Shown one piece after another: positions 12,271 to 21,100 of a stretch of DNA of 64,000 bases. The notes beneath the pieces were generated by a model. It did no database searches and had not been told where the DNA came from. It saw only the letters and a list, made by a program, of their open reading frames with translations. The translations under genes were made by a program, and so were the position numbers. The first letter of the stretch is position 1. Each line of letters starts with the position of its first letter. The DNA lies in the NCBI RefSeq assembly GCF_000425265.1, contig NZ_AUDC01000010.1, positions 716,998 to 780,997 of the forward strand, read 5' to 3'. The stretch is from Maridesulfovibrio zosterae DSM 11974. GTDB lineage: Bacteria; Desulfobacterota; Desulfovibrionia; Desulfovibrionales; Desulfovibrionaceae.

Positions 12271-13686
12271 TCAGCGGTTGGATCTTCTGGTGATACCGTG
12301 CTGTTTTATAAGGGCGTAGAATCTTGCGCGTGATAGACCTGATATATGGCATGATTGCTTGATATCACCGTTGGTTATTTCAATAAGATCTTTTAGATAC
12401 CTTTTTTCAATCCCAGCTGTTTGTTCGTTGCGATATGTTTTGAGGTCTGGATAGTTTGCGGTATCTGCAATTTTGCTTTTTTGTCTGACTGTTTTGGGAG
12501 TGTTGTTTTCAAACTCACGTCTGGCGATTTGCGCTCGCATCGTTCTCGGTAAATGCCGAGGGTATAGAACTGTTTCCGCTTCTGCCCTGGAAATGGCTTG
12601 TTCAATGGTGTTTATAAGCTCCCTAATGTTTCCGGGCCATTTATAGAGCATGAGCGCGTTAAGAAAATCTGGCGAAAAGCCTTTGCTATCTATTTTGAGT
12701 TGCTGGCAATGGCGGCGGATGAAATGACAGGTGAGATCATTGATGTCTTCGGATATGGTTTGGAGTGGAGGGAGCTGGATGTGAATTCCGCGAAGGCGAT
12801 AGAAAAGATCCTGTCTGAATTCTCCTGTTGTTACCATGTCCTCAAGATTTCTATTTGTTGCGGCGAGTAGCCTGAAATCACTTGTTATCTCTTTTACCCC
12901 TCCTACAGGTCTGAAGCTTCGGCCTTCCAGAACTCTTAGAAAGACTTTTTGCATGACGAGTGGCAGTTCGCCGATTTCATCTAGAAACAGAGTTCCTCCG
13001 TCAGCTTGTTTAATGAGGCCGATGGATGAACTGTCCGCACTGGTATATGCTCCGCGTTCATGTCCGAATAGCAAATTTCCGGCAAGAGTCTCCGGCAATG
13101 CAGCGCAATCTACAATTATGAAAGGTTTTTTTGCTCTCACGCTGTTTTTGTGAATTGCTTTTGCGAAGAGCTCCTTCCCAGTTCCGGTTTTCCCCGTGAT
13201 AAGTACAGTTGTATCAGATGCTGAGGCTTGAGCAACTTTGTCAAGGCAGGCTTGTAACGCGTGACTGTTTCCGATTATGCCTTCCCTTCGTAGTGAAACG
13301 GGAGCTCTATATGCTTGCCGTTCCGTATGGTATTCTTTTACTCTGTTTATAATTGCAACGATGCGATGTATGCTCAGGGGCTTGGTAATATAGTCCCATG
13401 CTCCGTTTTGTATGGTTTGTTCCGCTGCAGTTGGGTCACCGTTCTGAGAAACTACAATCACTTCCGGGTAGGGCGGAATTTCACGTATGGCTGCGATATA
13501 ATCTAAACATTTTCCCTCTGATAGATCTTCATCAAGCAGTACTGCTTTATAATTGCCTGTGTGTAGTAAACCGATGGCTTTGGTTATTGAGTTACAATAT
13601 GTGGTGGCTATATCATGTCGTGCCAAATCCTTTGCCATATGCATGGCAAAGGATTTGGCACGATCGATAATGAGAATGTCAGCCAT
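12271..13686 (-). CDS. NtrC-family sigma-54 response regulator
   Basis: The 471-residue protein has a receiver domain (1-120), an AAA+ sigma-54 interaction domain (about 140-370) and a Fis-type helix-turn-helix at the C-terminus. In the receiver the phosphoacceptor D52 and K102 are present, but the acidic pocket shows only D8 followed by Arg, where two acids are usual. Walker A is GKTGTGKE (165-172). The sigma-54 contact loop reads GAYTSA (212-217) instead of GAFTGA. The start is supported by AGGAG, and a TTGACA lies further upstream on the minus strand. It is divergent from the OrfA-hdr gene cluster, so control of that cluster is likely. No partner histidine kinase is visible nearby. Confidence 0.93.
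   Translation of the reverse strand: MADILIIDRAKSFAMHMAKDLARHDIATTYCNSITKAIGLLHTGNYKAVLLDEDLSEGKCLDYIAAIREIPPYPEVIVVSQNGDPTAAEQTIQNGAWDYITKPLSIHRIVAIINRVKEYHTERQAYRAPVSLRREGIIGNSHALQACLDKVAQASASDTTVLITGKTGTGKELFAKAIHKNSVRAKKPFIIVDCAALPETLAGNLLFGHERGAYTSADSSSIGLIKQADGGTLFLDEIGELPLVMQKVFLRVLEGRSFRPVGGVKEITSDFRLLAATNRNLEDMVTTGEFRQDLFYRLRGIHIQLPPLQTISEDINDLTCHFIRRHCQQLKIDSKGFSPDFLNALMLYKWPGNIRELINTIEQAISRAEAETVLYPRHLPRTMRAQIARREFENNTPKTVRQKSKIADTANYPDLKTYRNEQTAGIEKRYLKDLIEITNGDIKQSCHISGLSRARFYALIKQHGITRRSNR
13618..13663 (-). repeat. Perfect 21-bp inverted repeat inside the regulator coding sequence
   Basis: Bases 13618-13638 and 13643-13663 are exact reverse complements separated by ATGC. The repeat covers roughly codons 8-23 of the sigma-54 regulator gene, where the two arms encode the related peptides RAKSFAM and MAKDLAR. 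In the mRNA this is a 21-bp hairpin beginning about 23 bases after the start codon. Confidence 0.9.
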
Positions 13687-13882
13687 ATAATTCTCCTATA
13701 AGAATTCCCGTACAAACTGTAGCACAATTTGGCATAAGTTTGTCAATTACGTATTTATATTTAATTTATGGATTAATTCCTTATTGTATCACTTTAGCTC
13801 TGATATTGTTTTGTCAGGCAAGACAATGAGTTCTGCTTAAGATTATGTGCAATCAAGACAGGATTAGTTGAATGAGTATATT

Positions 13883-13914
13883 AAAATAATTACATTTTAT
13901 GATGTAATTATTTT
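13883..13914. repeat. AT-rich hairpin in the divergent intergenic region
   Basis: A 13-bp stem, AAAATAATTACAT (13883-13895) paired with ATGTAATTATTTT (13902-13914), is followed by more Ts on the plus strand. It resembles a weak intrinsic terminator, though it sits between divergent genes with no coding sequence ending there. The whole 13687-14259 gap is AT rich. I see no clear sigma-54 promoter in it. Confidence 0.5.
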
Positions 13915-14139
13915 TTTTTGTCCGTTTTATTGTCTTATAATATGAGACATGTCTTGCATAATAAAATGTTTTTTACTCGTTTCTGGTGATTTTTTATGCC
14001 TATTACATCTGCTTTTATCGCTTAATAGTAAGATATTTCTACAAGTAATTAATTCGGTATGCATCTTGTTAAGGAGAGTAAGTGATATGCCTGAGGTGTG
14101 GCTGGAAATAAGAGAAAGGATATTTATTATTAAATGACA

Positions 14140-14250
14140 ATATGTTGCTCAGGCGAGGCTTTGCGAACGGAACAGCCTGCGGATGGCAGCAGTCTCATAC
14201 TCTCCATGTAATCACCCTGAAAATGAAAACAGGGGAAGACTGGTAAGGAG
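14140..14250 (+). other. Possible structured leader ahead of the OrfA-hdr genes
   Basis: The bases before the 14260 start can form two stems: CAGGC with GCCTG near 14152-14190, and CCCTG with CAGGG around an A-rich loop near 14216-14236. A strong AAGGAGG ribosome site follows. I could not match it to a known riboswitch class. It could equally be the untranslated part of an insertion-sequence remnant. Confidence 0.25.
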
Positions 14251-14259
14251 GTCTCGCAG

Positions 14260-14529
14260 ATGAGGCGTAAATGGGATGCAAAGATAAAGGCGAAGATTGT
14301 GTTGGAAGGGCTCATGGGGGGGAGTGTTAATGAACTCTGCCGTTCTCATGAACTTCGGCCCGGGCAGTATTATAAATGGCGGGAGCATTTTTTAAAAAAT
14401 TGTCATCTTCTTTTTGAAAAAGAAACGAGAGCTCCAGATAAATCAGAACTCGCGATCGAAAATGAAAAGCTCAAGCGTTTAGTGGGGGAGCTGACTTTGG
14501 AATTGAATAACGACAAAAGCATTCGTTGA
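14260..14529 (+). CDS. Solitary IS3-type OrfA helix-turn-helix protein
   Basis: The 89-residue product begins like IS3-family OrfA proteins (RRKWDAKIKAKIVLEGL, then V-N-E-L-C and QYYKWREHFL), followed by the leucine-rich helix KLKRLVGELTLEL. This is the DNA-binding half of a transposase. The catalytic orfB (DDE domain) is absent: the frame ends after a short unrelated tail and hdrA starts 22 bases later. A very strong AAGGAGG ribosome site precedes it. It is either the remnant of an insertion sequence or a captured DNA-binding protein now co-transcribed with the hdr genes. The intact frame and good ribosome site favour expression, but that is inference. Confidence 0.7.
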   Translation: MRRKWDAKIKAKIVLEGLMGGSVNELCRSHELRPGQYYKWREHFLKNCHLLFEKETRAPDKSELAIENEKLKRLVGELTLELNNDKSIR

Positions 14530-14551
14530 TCATCTGAAAGAGGGACTAATC

Positions 14552-16543
14552 ATGGCCAAAAAGATCGGTGTGTACGTATGTCACTGTGGGTCAAATATAC
14601 AGGGAAGAGTCAATTGTAAAGGCGTTGCCGACTATGCAAGGGGACTCAAGGATGTCGTTGTTTCCAGAGATTATCAGTTCATGTGTTCTGACCCCGGTCA
14701 AGATATGATTATTAAGGACATTCGGGAATATGGATTGAGTCGCGTAGTTGTTGCCTCATGTTCGCCTCGCTTGCATGAAAAAACATTTCAAAAGGCATGC
14801 GCCAGAGCAGGGCTTAATCCTTACCTTATGCAACATGCCTGCATCCGTGAACATTGCTCATGGATTACAACTAAGCCCGCCGAAGCCACAGCTAAAGCCA
14901 TGCATATAGTAGAGGCTGCGGTGGAACGGGTAGGCGGTCATCAAGAACTTTTTTCCAGAGAAGTAGATGTGTTACCCGATGTAATGGTAGTTGGTGGTGG
15001 GATTGCGGGAATACAAGCTTCTCTTGATATCGCTAAGTCCGGACATAAGGTTCATCTTGTGGAAAAAAGTCCTTCCATAGGTGGACATATGGCGCAGTTT
15101 GATAAGACTTTCCCTACTCTGGATTGTGCAGCCTGCATTTCTACACCTAAAATGGTCGCTGTTTCTCAAGAACCCAATATCAACCTTATGACCTGGAGTG
15201 AGGTTGAGGATGTCTCCGGTTTTGTTGGTAATTATACGGTTACGGTTAAACGTAAGGCCCGGTTTATAAATGAGGATATCTGTACCGGTTGCGGCGCCTG
15301 TCTTGAGAAGTGTCCCACTACTGCGCTTAGTGAGTTCAACGAGGGACTCAGCATGCGTAAGGCAATATTCAGAAATTCGCCGCAGGCTGTACCTAATACG
15401 CCTGTCATTGACGGTTCCGTATGTAAGAAGATCACCAAGGACAAGTGCGGTCTTTGCCAGAAGATATGTCCTACTGGGGCCATCGATTACCACATGAAGG
15501 ATACCCGTGAGGTTTTTCATGTGGGTAGCATTGTTTTGGCTACCGGTTATGCCACTATGGACCCGACACCTATGGCTGAATACGGGTTCGGAAAATATGA
15601 TGAAGTTTATACCGCTCTTCAGTTTGAGCGGTTGAATAATGCTGTAGGACCCACTGGTGGACAGATTGTTATGAAGAATGGTCAGTCGCCGGAGAGTGTA
15701 GCGATTATCCATTGTGTGGGAAGTCGAGATCAAAATTATCATGAATATTGTTCACGAACTTGCTGCATGTATGCCCTTAAGTACGATCATCTCATTAAAG
15801 ATAAAGTGGGTCATGATACAAAAGTCTATAATTTTTATATTGATATGCGCTGTTTCGGAAAAGGCTATGAAGAATTTTTCAAGCGGGTTCAGGAGGAGGG
15901 AGTTACCTTCATTCGCGGTCGGCCCTCAGAGATTGTTCAGGAAAACGGCAAGTTAGTAGTAATCGGTGAAGATACACTACTCAGCATGAATGTCAGAGTG
16001 CCCGTGGATATGGTCATACTTTGTACCGCAATGCAGGCGCAGGATGATATGCCTGAGGTTGCTCGTATTTTTGGAGTAGCTCAGGGGCAGGATGGTTTCT
16101 TTTTGGAAGAGCATCCAAAGCTTGGGCCTGTCTCAACTGCTACGGATGGTGTTTTCTTGGCCGGAGCCTGTCAGGGGCCGAAGGATATTCCTGATGCTGT
16201 GGCTCATGCTTCGGGCGGAGCTGCTCAGGCTCTGGCTCTGGCAGCCAGAGGTAAGGTTTCTATTTCTCCTACTACATCGTGGATTAATCCTGATATTTGT
16301 GTGGGCTGTAAGGTTTGTACTAAATTGTGTCCTTATTCAGCTATTGAGTTTGATGAACGCAGGCAGATTGCGGTTATTAATGAGGCCATGTGTAAAGGAT
16401 GCGGCAGTTGTGCCGGGTATTGCCCAAGCGGCGCGGCTCAAATCAAGCATTTCAATGAAAATCAGATATTCAACGAGATAGATGGTCTGCTTGGTATGAT
16501 CCCAGACATTTTAGTCGAAACTCAAGCGGAAGATCAGGCCTGA
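14552..16543 (+). CDS. hdrA: HdrA, flavin-containing heterodisulfide reductase-like subunit
   Basis: HdrA binds FAD and several 4Fe-4S clusters and is the site of flavin-based electron bifurcation in Hdr complexes. The 663-residue protein has the N-terminal HdrA domain with conserved Cys (CHCGSN near residue 10, ASCSPRLHE near 68), a Rossmann FAD motif (GGGIAGIQA near 147-155), and two inserted ferredoxin-type motifs (CTGCGACLEKCP near 247 and CGLCQKICP near 300). A C-terminal dicluster follows (CVGCKVCTKLCP and CKGCGSCAGYCP, about 590-630). The length matches standalone HdrA of methanogens and sulfate reducers. A ribosome site precedes the ATG. It leads a run of closely spaced genes with mvhD, an FdhB-like subunit, a second HdrA, hdrC and hdrB. 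The electron donor and acceptor are not fixed by sequence. Confidence 0.95.
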   Translation: MAKKIGVYVCHCGSNIQGRVNCKGVADYARGLKDVVVSRDYQFMCSDPGQDMIIKDIREYGLSRVVVASCSPRLHEKTFQKACARAGLNPYLMQHACIREHCSWITTKPAEATAKAMHIVEAAVERVGGHQELFSREVDVLPDVMVVGGGIAGIQASLDIAKSGHKVHLVEKSPSIGGHMAQFDKTFPTLDCAACISTPKMVAVSQEPNINLMTWSEVEDVSGFVGNYTVTVKRKARFINEDICTGCGACLEKCPTTALSEFNEGLSMRKAIFRNSPQAVPNTPVIDGSVCKKITKDKCGLCQKICPTGAIDYHMKDTREVFHVGSIVLATGYATMDPTPMAEYGFGKYDEVYTALQFERLNNAVGPTGGQIVMKNGQSPESVAIIHCVGSRDQNYHEYCSRTCCMYALKYDHLIKDKVGHDTKVYNFYIDMRCFGKGYEEFFKRVQEEGVTFIRGRPSEIVQENGKLVVIGEDTLLSMNVRVPVDMVILCTAMQAQDDMPEVARIFGVAQGQDGFFLEEHPKLGPVSTATDGVFLAGACQGPKDIPDAVAHASGGAAQALALAARGKVSISPTTSWINPDICVGCKVCTKLCPYSAIEFDERRQIAVINEAMCKGCGSCAGYCPSGAAQIKHFNENQIFNEIDGLLGMIPDILVETQAEDQA

Positions 16544-16553
16544 GGAGGCAGTC

Positions 16554-16979
16554 ATGAGTAATGAATTTGAACCGACCTTACTGGCATTTGTCTGTAACTG
16601 GTGCACTTACACGGCCGCTGATCTGGCAGGAACTTCAAGGATGGTGCAGCAGCCTAACCTGCGATTGGTGCGGATGATGTGTACTGGTATGGTGGACCCT
16701 AAGTATGTGATTAAAGCCCTCTTGTCCGGTGCGGATGGAGTGCTAGTCAGTGGATGCCATCCCGGAGATTGTCATTATATCAACGGAAACTTCAAAGCCA
16801 GACGCAGGATTAAGCTTTTAAACGAGATCTTACCGCAATTCGGAATTGAGAGAGAACGGGTTAAGTTGACATGGATCGGGGCTAGTGAAGGAAATGAATT
16901 CGCAGCAACTGTAAATAATTTTATTAATGAAATTAGAGAGCTTGGACCTATGGAAGCACGTTCCATGGCTGTGATTTAA
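16554..16979 (+). CDS. mvhD: MvhD-type 2Fe-2S electron-transfer subunit
   Basis: The 141-residue product matches MvhD, the small iron-sulfur protein that passes electrons from a hydrogenase or dehydrogenase to HdrA. The five conserved cysteines are in the expected places: FVCNWCTYTAAD, MMCTGMVDP and SGCHPGDCHY. It starts ten bases after hdrA with a GAGGAGG ribosome site. The hydrogenase large and small subunits (MvhA, MvhG) are not encoded nearby, which suggests docking with another enzyme, perhaps the FdhB-like protein encoded next. Confidence 0.95.
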   Translation: MSNEFEPTLLAFVCNWCTYTAADLAGTSRMVQQPNLRLVRMMCTGMVDPKYVIKALLSGADGVLVSGCHPGDCHYINGNFKARRRIKLLNEILPQFGIERERVKLTWIGASEGNEFAATVNNFINEIRELGPMEARSMAVI

Positions 16980-17003
16980 CGCTACGGACCGGGAGGATAT
17001 AAC

Positions 17004-18152
17004 ATGGCTACCACAGTGAAGATTCAGGTCGAAGAAAATAATCCTGTTCTCGCATTACAAGGTTTTCTGAAGGGGCTTTTGAATGATGAATCTCTGAGTG
17101 GAATTCTGGTGCCGGTTCATCTGTTCAGCAAAGGCATTCCTATGCCGACTTTAGTAACGAATCAGGATCAATTATCCGGTGCTGATCCTTTGGCTCCAGC
17201 ATTCCCTATGAACAGTGCAAAGCTTCTGTCCCGTTTGACTCGCGGGCAATCTACAGAGCGAATTGCCGCGGTCCTGCGCCCTTGTGAAATCAGAGCCTTT
17301 GTCGAATTGGTTAAGCTGAATCAGGGAAGTTTTGATAAAGTTATTATCGTAGGCATGGATTGCATGGGTGCCTATGACAATGTGAGTTATAAAAAATTTC
17401 TAGCCGATTCTGATCCTTTTGAGGCAACGCTTAATTTTCATGGACAGATAGGTGATGGCAATAATTCATCTAAAAACGAGATCAAGATAGCATCTGCCTG
17501 TCAATGCTGTGAACATCCTGACGCTAGAAAAGCAGATATCGTCATCGGAATTGCCGGAGCAGACGTGCATGTATGTATTCCGGCTATGGCAGCAAGCGCA
17601 AGAGGTGAAGCTTTGCTCAGTGCTTTGGGATTGCCGGATATGGAGTCAATAAATGGTAGGGAAAATGCTCTTAAGTCACTGATGGAGAACAGAATTGTGG
17701 CTAGAGATGCTATGTTGGAGCGGACTAAGGCGGCGACTGGAACTTTGAAAGATTTGTCCGAGTACCTTTCGTCCTGTGTCAACTGTTATAATTGTCGTGT
17801 GGCCTGTCCTGTCTGTTACTGTAAGGAGTGTGTCTTTAATACCGATGTCTTTGAGCATAAACCTTGGCAGTATATGGAATGGGCTAAGCATAAGGGCAGT
17901 TTGAAGCTGCCTACGGACACAGTTTTTTATCATCTGACTCGCATGGCTCATATGAGCACGGCTTGCGTAGGTTGTGGGCAATGTTCCAATGCCTGTCCGA
18001 ACGATATTCCCGTGATGGAATTGTTCAGAACCGTGGCAGCACGCACTCAGGAAAGTTTTAATTACGAGCCGGGCAGAAGTCTCGACGATCCACCACCTCT
18101 GTCAGTGTTCAAAGAAGACGAGTTTCAGGAAACAGTCTCGCACATAGCCTGA
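17004..18152 (+). CDS. FrhB/FdhB-type iron-sulfur flavoprotein subunit with ferredoxin domain
   Basis: The 382-residue protein resembles the beta subunits of F420-type hydrogenase and formate dehydrogenase, with the signature RPCEIRAFVELVKL near residues 93-106. A Cys-rich centre follows: QCCEH near 172, then CVNCYNCRVACPVCYCKEC near 257-275, and a second ferredoxin-like site CVGCGQCSNACP near 318-329. It lies between mvhD and the large HdrA fusion. Sulfate reducers are not known to rely on F420, so it more likely carries electrons from formate, NAD(P)H or another donor to the Hdr module. The domain assignment is good; the substrate is unknown. Confidence 0.75.
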   Translation: MATTVKIQVEENNPVLALQGFLKGLLNDESLSGILVPVHLFSKGIPMPTLVTNQDQLSGADPLAPAFPMNSAKLLSRLTRGQSTERIAAVLRPCEIRAFVELVKLNQGSFDKVIIVGMDCMGAYDNVSYKKFLADSDPFEATLNFHGQIGDGNNSSKNEIKIASACQCCEHPDARKADIVIGIAGADVHVCIPAMAASARGEALLSALGLPDMESINGRENALKSLMENRIVARDAMLERTKAATGTLKDLSEYLSSCVNCYNCRVACPVCYCKECVFNTDVFEHKPWQYMEWAKHKGSLKLPTDTVFYHLTRMAHMSTACVGCGQCSNACPNDIPVMELFRTVAARTQESFNYEPGRSLDDPPPLSVFKEDEFQETVSHIA

Positions 18153-18176
18153 TTATTTTAGTCTCTGGAGGACGTA

Positions 18177-21100
18177 ATGAGAAAGCAGTATGGAGCGCTG
18201 GTTGTCGGAGCTGGCATAGGTGGTATCAGAGCCGCTTTGGATCTGGCCGTCACCGGTCACAAAGTAGCTCTTATTGATAAGCGACCCAATCATGGCGGAA
18301 TTTTGAGTCAACTGGATTATCAGTTTCCTTCTGATCATTGCGGCATGTGCAAAATGTTGCCGCTGATGGCACGAGATTCGTCCAGTCAGTATTGTCTGCG
18401 CAAGGGGCTTTTCCATGACAATATTGACATTATGCTTTCCACAGAATTGACTGAAATTGATGGTGAACCGGGTAAATTCTTAGTTTCGTTAGGACGAAAG
18501 TCGACTCTGATTGATCCTACCAAGTGTGTGAGCTGCGGCAAGTGTTCCGAAGTTTGTCCAGTTCGAGTTCCCAGTGAATTCGATGCGGGGCTGTCAGAGC
18601 GGACGGCCGTGTATCTGCCGGTCCCTCATGCGATTCCCAACCACTATGTTCTAGACCTCGATAACTGCCAGCGTTGCTGGAAGTGTTATGAAGCGTGTCC
18701 GACCGGAGCTATTGATTTCAAATTTGATGAGCGAAAGAATTTTCATATCCTTATTGTGGATAGTGATGCTGAAGTGGCTAACTTCATGAAGGAAAGTCTG
18801 AAGGAACAGAACTTTACACTTCATTTTTCGGAAGCAGGACGGGAAGCTGTGGAAATGCTCACCACAGATAATCGAATTCGTCTGGTCCTTTTAGGGACGA
18901 ACCTTGTAGATATGGATGTCAGCCGTATTTTGACCCGTAGTTTGGAGTTAAGAGCAGATGTGCCGGTTGTTGTCATGGCAACAGAGGGACAGGAAGAGCA
19001 GGGTGCTGACCTAGTTATGCAGGGAGCCCGTGAATATTTGGTAAAGTCTTTGGTTGCCAAAACATTCGTGCCTTGGCTGGATAAACTTTATATGCGCATC
19101 ATGTCCGATACTACCGTGAAGCTGGAAGTAGGTGCCGTTATTCTTGCCGGAGGATTTGAGTGTTATAATCCGAAGATGAATCCAGCGGGCGGGGAAGATG
19201 TTTGGAGCTATGATCATCCCGGAGTGCTTACAGCTGTTGAATTTGAACGTCTTATGAGCGGGACCGGACCTACGGGCGGGCAGTTATTAAGGCCCGGAGA
19301 TAATAAACCTGTCAAGAATATAGCCTGGATTCAATGTGTTGGTTCGCGTGATGTGCAGAAAGGGGCAGATTATTGTTCAGCGATCTGCTGTATGTTTTCC
19401 ATCAAGGAGTCTTTGCTTGCAAAGAAGGCCACTGGCGGGGCTGTAGATGCCACAATTTTTTACATGGATATGCGGACATCGGGAAAAGATTATCAGCAGT
19501 ATCGTGACCGTGCAGAGAATGAGAAAGGTGTTCGTTTTGTGCGGAGCAGGCCTCATTCAATCATGCCTACGGATGACGGTCAGGCATTAAAAATTGAGTA
19601 CATGGCAGAGCAGGGACATCTGGTGACAGAAATTTACGATATGGTAGTCTTAGCTGTCGGAGCTCGTCCTCCAAGCGGTATGAAGCAGTTTGCTCTGACT
19701 CTGGGGGTGGATGTTAATGAGTGGGGATTTGCTGAAACGAAGCCTTATGCCCCCGAACGTACCAGTCGTGTCGGCGTGTTTGCAGCCGGAGCTTTCGGTG
19801 AGCCTAAGGATATATCTGAATCTGTAATTCAGGCAGGAGCTGCAGCTCAGGCAGCGTCAAGAATTATAAAAATCTATGATGTCCTTGCGGGTATAGAGAG
19901 TGAGCCAGAACCTGAGTATCCTGATGTATCCAGAGATCCGGCCCGAACATTTGTAGCCATATGCGCTTCTTGCCCTACTTTGGGGCAGTCGATTGATATG
20001 CATGCGTTAAGCGATCATCTTGCGAAGGTTCATTCTGTTCATAAGGTCGTTCCGATCGGTCGGGCCTGTACAGCGGAAGGGTGGGCAGAAATAGGTAAGG
20101 GTATTGATGAATTCAAACCAAATCGAGTGCTGATCGGTGCGTGTATGCCGTACGCCTATATTCCTAGGCTTAAAGAGCTTGGAAAAAACATCGGGTTGAA
20201 TCCGGCTCTTATGGATGTGGTTGATATCTACACGCCTACTTTCAAGCCGCAGACAGAAGGCAAGGCAGAGAAGGAAATTTACGTTTCACTTTCTATGGCT
20301 GTGGCTGGATTGCAAGGAGTTGATCCTGTCTTTGCGCCTGTAATGGTCGATATTACTAGGTCCGCGTTGGTCGTGGGCGGAGGGGTAGCCGGAATGACCG
20401 CAGCCATGTCCATAGCTGATTATGGATACGGAGTTTGTTTGGTTGAATCTGAGGAGGAACTTGGTGGCTTGGCTATGCGGCTGCACACTCAGCTTGACGG
20501 TTCAGATCCCCGTAAATTTATGGAGGAACTCATCGGACAGGTGCAGCGACACCCTAACATTAAGGTCCTCAAGGATTCCCGAGTTGTTCTTTCACGAGGA
20601 AGTGCAGGGCACTTTCGATCCGCTATAGCCAGTCCGCAGGGGGTTTTCCCTCTTGAACATGGTGTGTCCATTCTTGCTACTGGCGGGCATGAGGCAAAGG
20701 TTTATAAAAGCGGATTTTGTGTGCACAAGTCGGTGATGACTCACCTGACCTTTGAGGAACGGCTTGCTACCGGTGTTATTGATGCCGGTGCGTTATCCGG
20801 TGTTGCTATGATCCAGTGTTGGAGGTCGCAGGGAGAAGACCGCAAATATTGCAGCCGGGTCTGTTGTCCGGAAATGCTTAAAAACGTGCTGACCCTCAAG
20901 GAACGTAATCCTAATTTGTCTATTTATGTCTTCTACCGTGATATTATGGCTCAGGGCTTTTTGGAAACATATTATACCCGTGCACGCAAGGCCGGAGCTA
21001 TTTTCATCCGTTACGAGGCTGACAATAAGCCGACAGTCACGTTTGAGGATGACAAGCCTGTCATTACTTTCTTTGATCATATTCTTCGCAGTAAGATTCA

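Noticed and set aside
13741..13950. Possible left end of element 1 (TTGTC/GACAA stretches, AT-rich hairpin)
   Set aside because: The right end of element 1 is outside the window, so there is no sequence to compare with, and the repeats are too loose to call.
14140..14250. Known riboswitch (SAM, TPP, cobalamin, fluoride, c-di-GMP or molybdenum cofactor)
   Set aside because: None of the conserved core sequences of these classes is present; kept only as a possible unnamed leader.
14972..15742. 256-codon minus-strand frame within hdrA
   Set aside because: It is antisense to a gene with complete FAD and iron-sulfur motifs and carries no recognisable domain.
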